A stretch of 64,000 bases of DNA from Moorella mulderi DSM 14980 (GTDB lineage Bacteria; Bacillota; DSM-521; Neomoorellales; Neomoorellaceae). The stretch lies in the NCBI RefSeq assembly GCF_001594015.1, contig NZ_LTBC01000005.1, positions 62,001-126,000 of the forward strand, given 5' to 3'. The notes under the pieces are model-generated. The model worked only from the letters and a program-made list of their open reading frames with translations. It did no database searches and was not told where the DNA came from. Position numbers and translations under genes: made by a program. Below, piece after piece: positions 63,081-64,000 of this stretch. Position 1 is the first letter of the stretch. Every line of letters starts with the position of its first letter.

Positions 63081-64000
63081 ATGAAGGTCCTGGTCCAGAA
63101 GTTTGGCGGTTCGTCGGTAGCCACCCCGGAACAGCGGTTAATGGTGGTCCGGCATATCGAAAAGGCCTGCCGGGCCGGCTACCGGGTGGCCGTCGTCGTT
63201 TCGGCCATGGGCCGCCGGGGGGCACCCTATGCCACCGATACTTTACTGGACTTGCTGGGGGACAACCAGGTTTCGCCCCGGGAGCGCGACCTGCTCCTGG
63301 CCTGCGGGGAGATTATTGCCGGTGTAGTTTTAAGCGCGACTTTACAGGGACGGGGTATACCGGCCGTTTTTCTCACCGGCGGCCAGGCCGGCATCATTAC
63401 CGATGCCCGCTTTAATGATGCCCGCATTATCAGGGTGGAACCCCGGCGGGTCCAGTCCTACCTGGAGCAGGAGCGGGTAGTGGTGGTGGCCGGTTTCCAG
63501 GGGGTTACCGAGGCCGGGGAAATAACTACCCTGGGCCGGGGCGGCAGCGATACAACGGCCGCAGCCCTGGGCGTGGCCCTGAAGGCGGAAGCGGTGGAGA
63601 TATTCACCGATGTCGATGGTGTCAAGACGGCCGACCCCCGCATCGTCAGCGATGCCAGGACCTTGAGTACCATCACCTATACGGAAGTCTGCCAGATGGC
63701 CTATGAAGGGGCGAAGGTCATCCACCCCCGTGCGGTGGAAATTGCCCGGGAAGGAAATATACCCTTAAAGATAAAATCCACCTTTGGCGACGGGCCGGGC
63801 ACCCTGGTGGTGGCCTGGCAGCCGGGTCCCAGCGGCGTTCATATCAGCCGCGACCGGGTGATTACCGGTATTACCCATATGGCGGGCCTGACCCAGCTCA
63901 GGGTTACTTTACCTGAAGGAGAAAGAGCCGAAGCTGTTTTCCAGACCCTGGCCCAGAATAACATCAGCGTTGACTTTATTAACGTCTTTCCCGGGGAACT
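63081..64000 (+). CDS. dapG: aspartokinase I (partial, runs off the window)
   Basis: Aspartokinase phosphorylates aspartate, the first step of the lysine pathway. The visible 306 codons start VLVQKFGGSSV, the kinase motif, and contain GRGGSDTTAAAL, FTDVDGVKTADPR and HPRAVEIARE. A first ACT-domain part follows (ITGITHMAGLTQLRVTL). The place after asd and dpaAB points to DapG rather than LysC. ATG 63081 has GAGGTGA upstream. The C terminus lies beyond the window. Confidence 0.93.
   Translation, partial: MKVLVQKFGGSSVATPEQRLMVVRHIEKACRAGYRVAVVVSAMGRRGAPYATDTLLDLLGDNQVSPRERDLLLACGEIIAGVVLSATLQGRGIPAVFLTGGQAGIITDARFNDARIIRVEPRRVQSYLEQERVVVVAGFQGVTEAGEITTLGRGGSDTTAAALGVALKAEAVEIFTDVDGVKTADPRIVSDARTLSTITYTEVCQMAYEGAKVIHPRAVEIAREGNIPLKIKSTFGDGPGTLVVAWQPGPSGVHISRDRVITGITHMAGLTQLRVTLPEGERAEAVFQTLAQNNISVDFINVFPGE

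Overview
The window is a chromosomal segment of a spore-forming, anaerobic, moderately GC-rich Firmicute. Gene order and protein character fit a thermophilic acetogen of the Moorella type. That assignment is inferred from protein similarity remembered by eye, not from a search. Apart from one small degraded fragment (43.3-43.5 kb), all genes lie on the + strand. I saw no rRNA, tRNA, CRISPR array or insertion sequence.

Bases 1-20,250 are the conserved housekeeping succession known from Bacillus and its relatives: topA (3' end), trmFO, xerC, hslV, hslU, codY; then rpsB, tsf, pyrH, frr, a small PASTA-like gene and a ferredoxin; then uppS, cdsA, an AI-2E family membrane protein, dxr, rseP, ispG, proS and polC. 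The PolC protein lacks the whole 3'-5' exonuclease domain that normally interrupts its PHP domain.

Bases 20,250-43,600 are an accessory 6-deoxyhexose (L-fucose/L-rhamnose) island. It sits exactly between polC and rimP, which are neighbours in Bacillus. It begins with a LacI-type regulator and operator-like sites. Next come a rhamnose-type ABC transporter (ATPase, two permeases, lipoprotein), L-rhamnose mutarotase, L-fucose isomerase, and three uroporphyrinogen-decarboxylase-like proteins spread among them. A compact bacterial microcompartment (BMC) locus follows: class II aldolase, three BMC-H, acyl-CoA-forming aldehyde dehydrogenase, PduS/RnfC-like flavo-iron-sulfur protein, BMC-T with a PduT-like cysteine, PduL phosphotransacylase, BMC-P and a divergent acetate kinase. 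Rhamnulokinase and ribulokinase close it. The inferred route is sugar uptake, isomerisation, phosphorylation, and aldol cleavage to dihydroxyacetone phosphate plus lactaldehyde. Lactaldehyde would be oxidised inside the shell to an acyl-CoA, then an acyl-phosphate, and finally acid plus ATP. No diol dehydratase, glycyl radical enzyme or alcohol dehydrogenase is present, so electrons may leave through PduS and the BMC-T iron-sulfur pore.

Bases 43,600-64,000 return to the conserved order: rimP, nusA, rnpM (ylxR), ylxQ, infB, rbfA, nrnA, truB, ribF, a small unknown gene, rpsO, pnp, ylxY, a dacF-like gene, the M16 peptidase gene, a dUTPase-like gene, a small membrane protein and ymxH. A lysine riboswitch with its terminator follows, then dapB, dpaA, dpaB, asd and dapG (cut by the window end), which make lysine precursors and spore dipicolinate. 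Notable regulatory features are two promoters nested inside terminator hairpins (before rpsB and rimP), a CodY-box-like sequence at the xerC-codY promoter, and a dapB gene with no NTG start codon.
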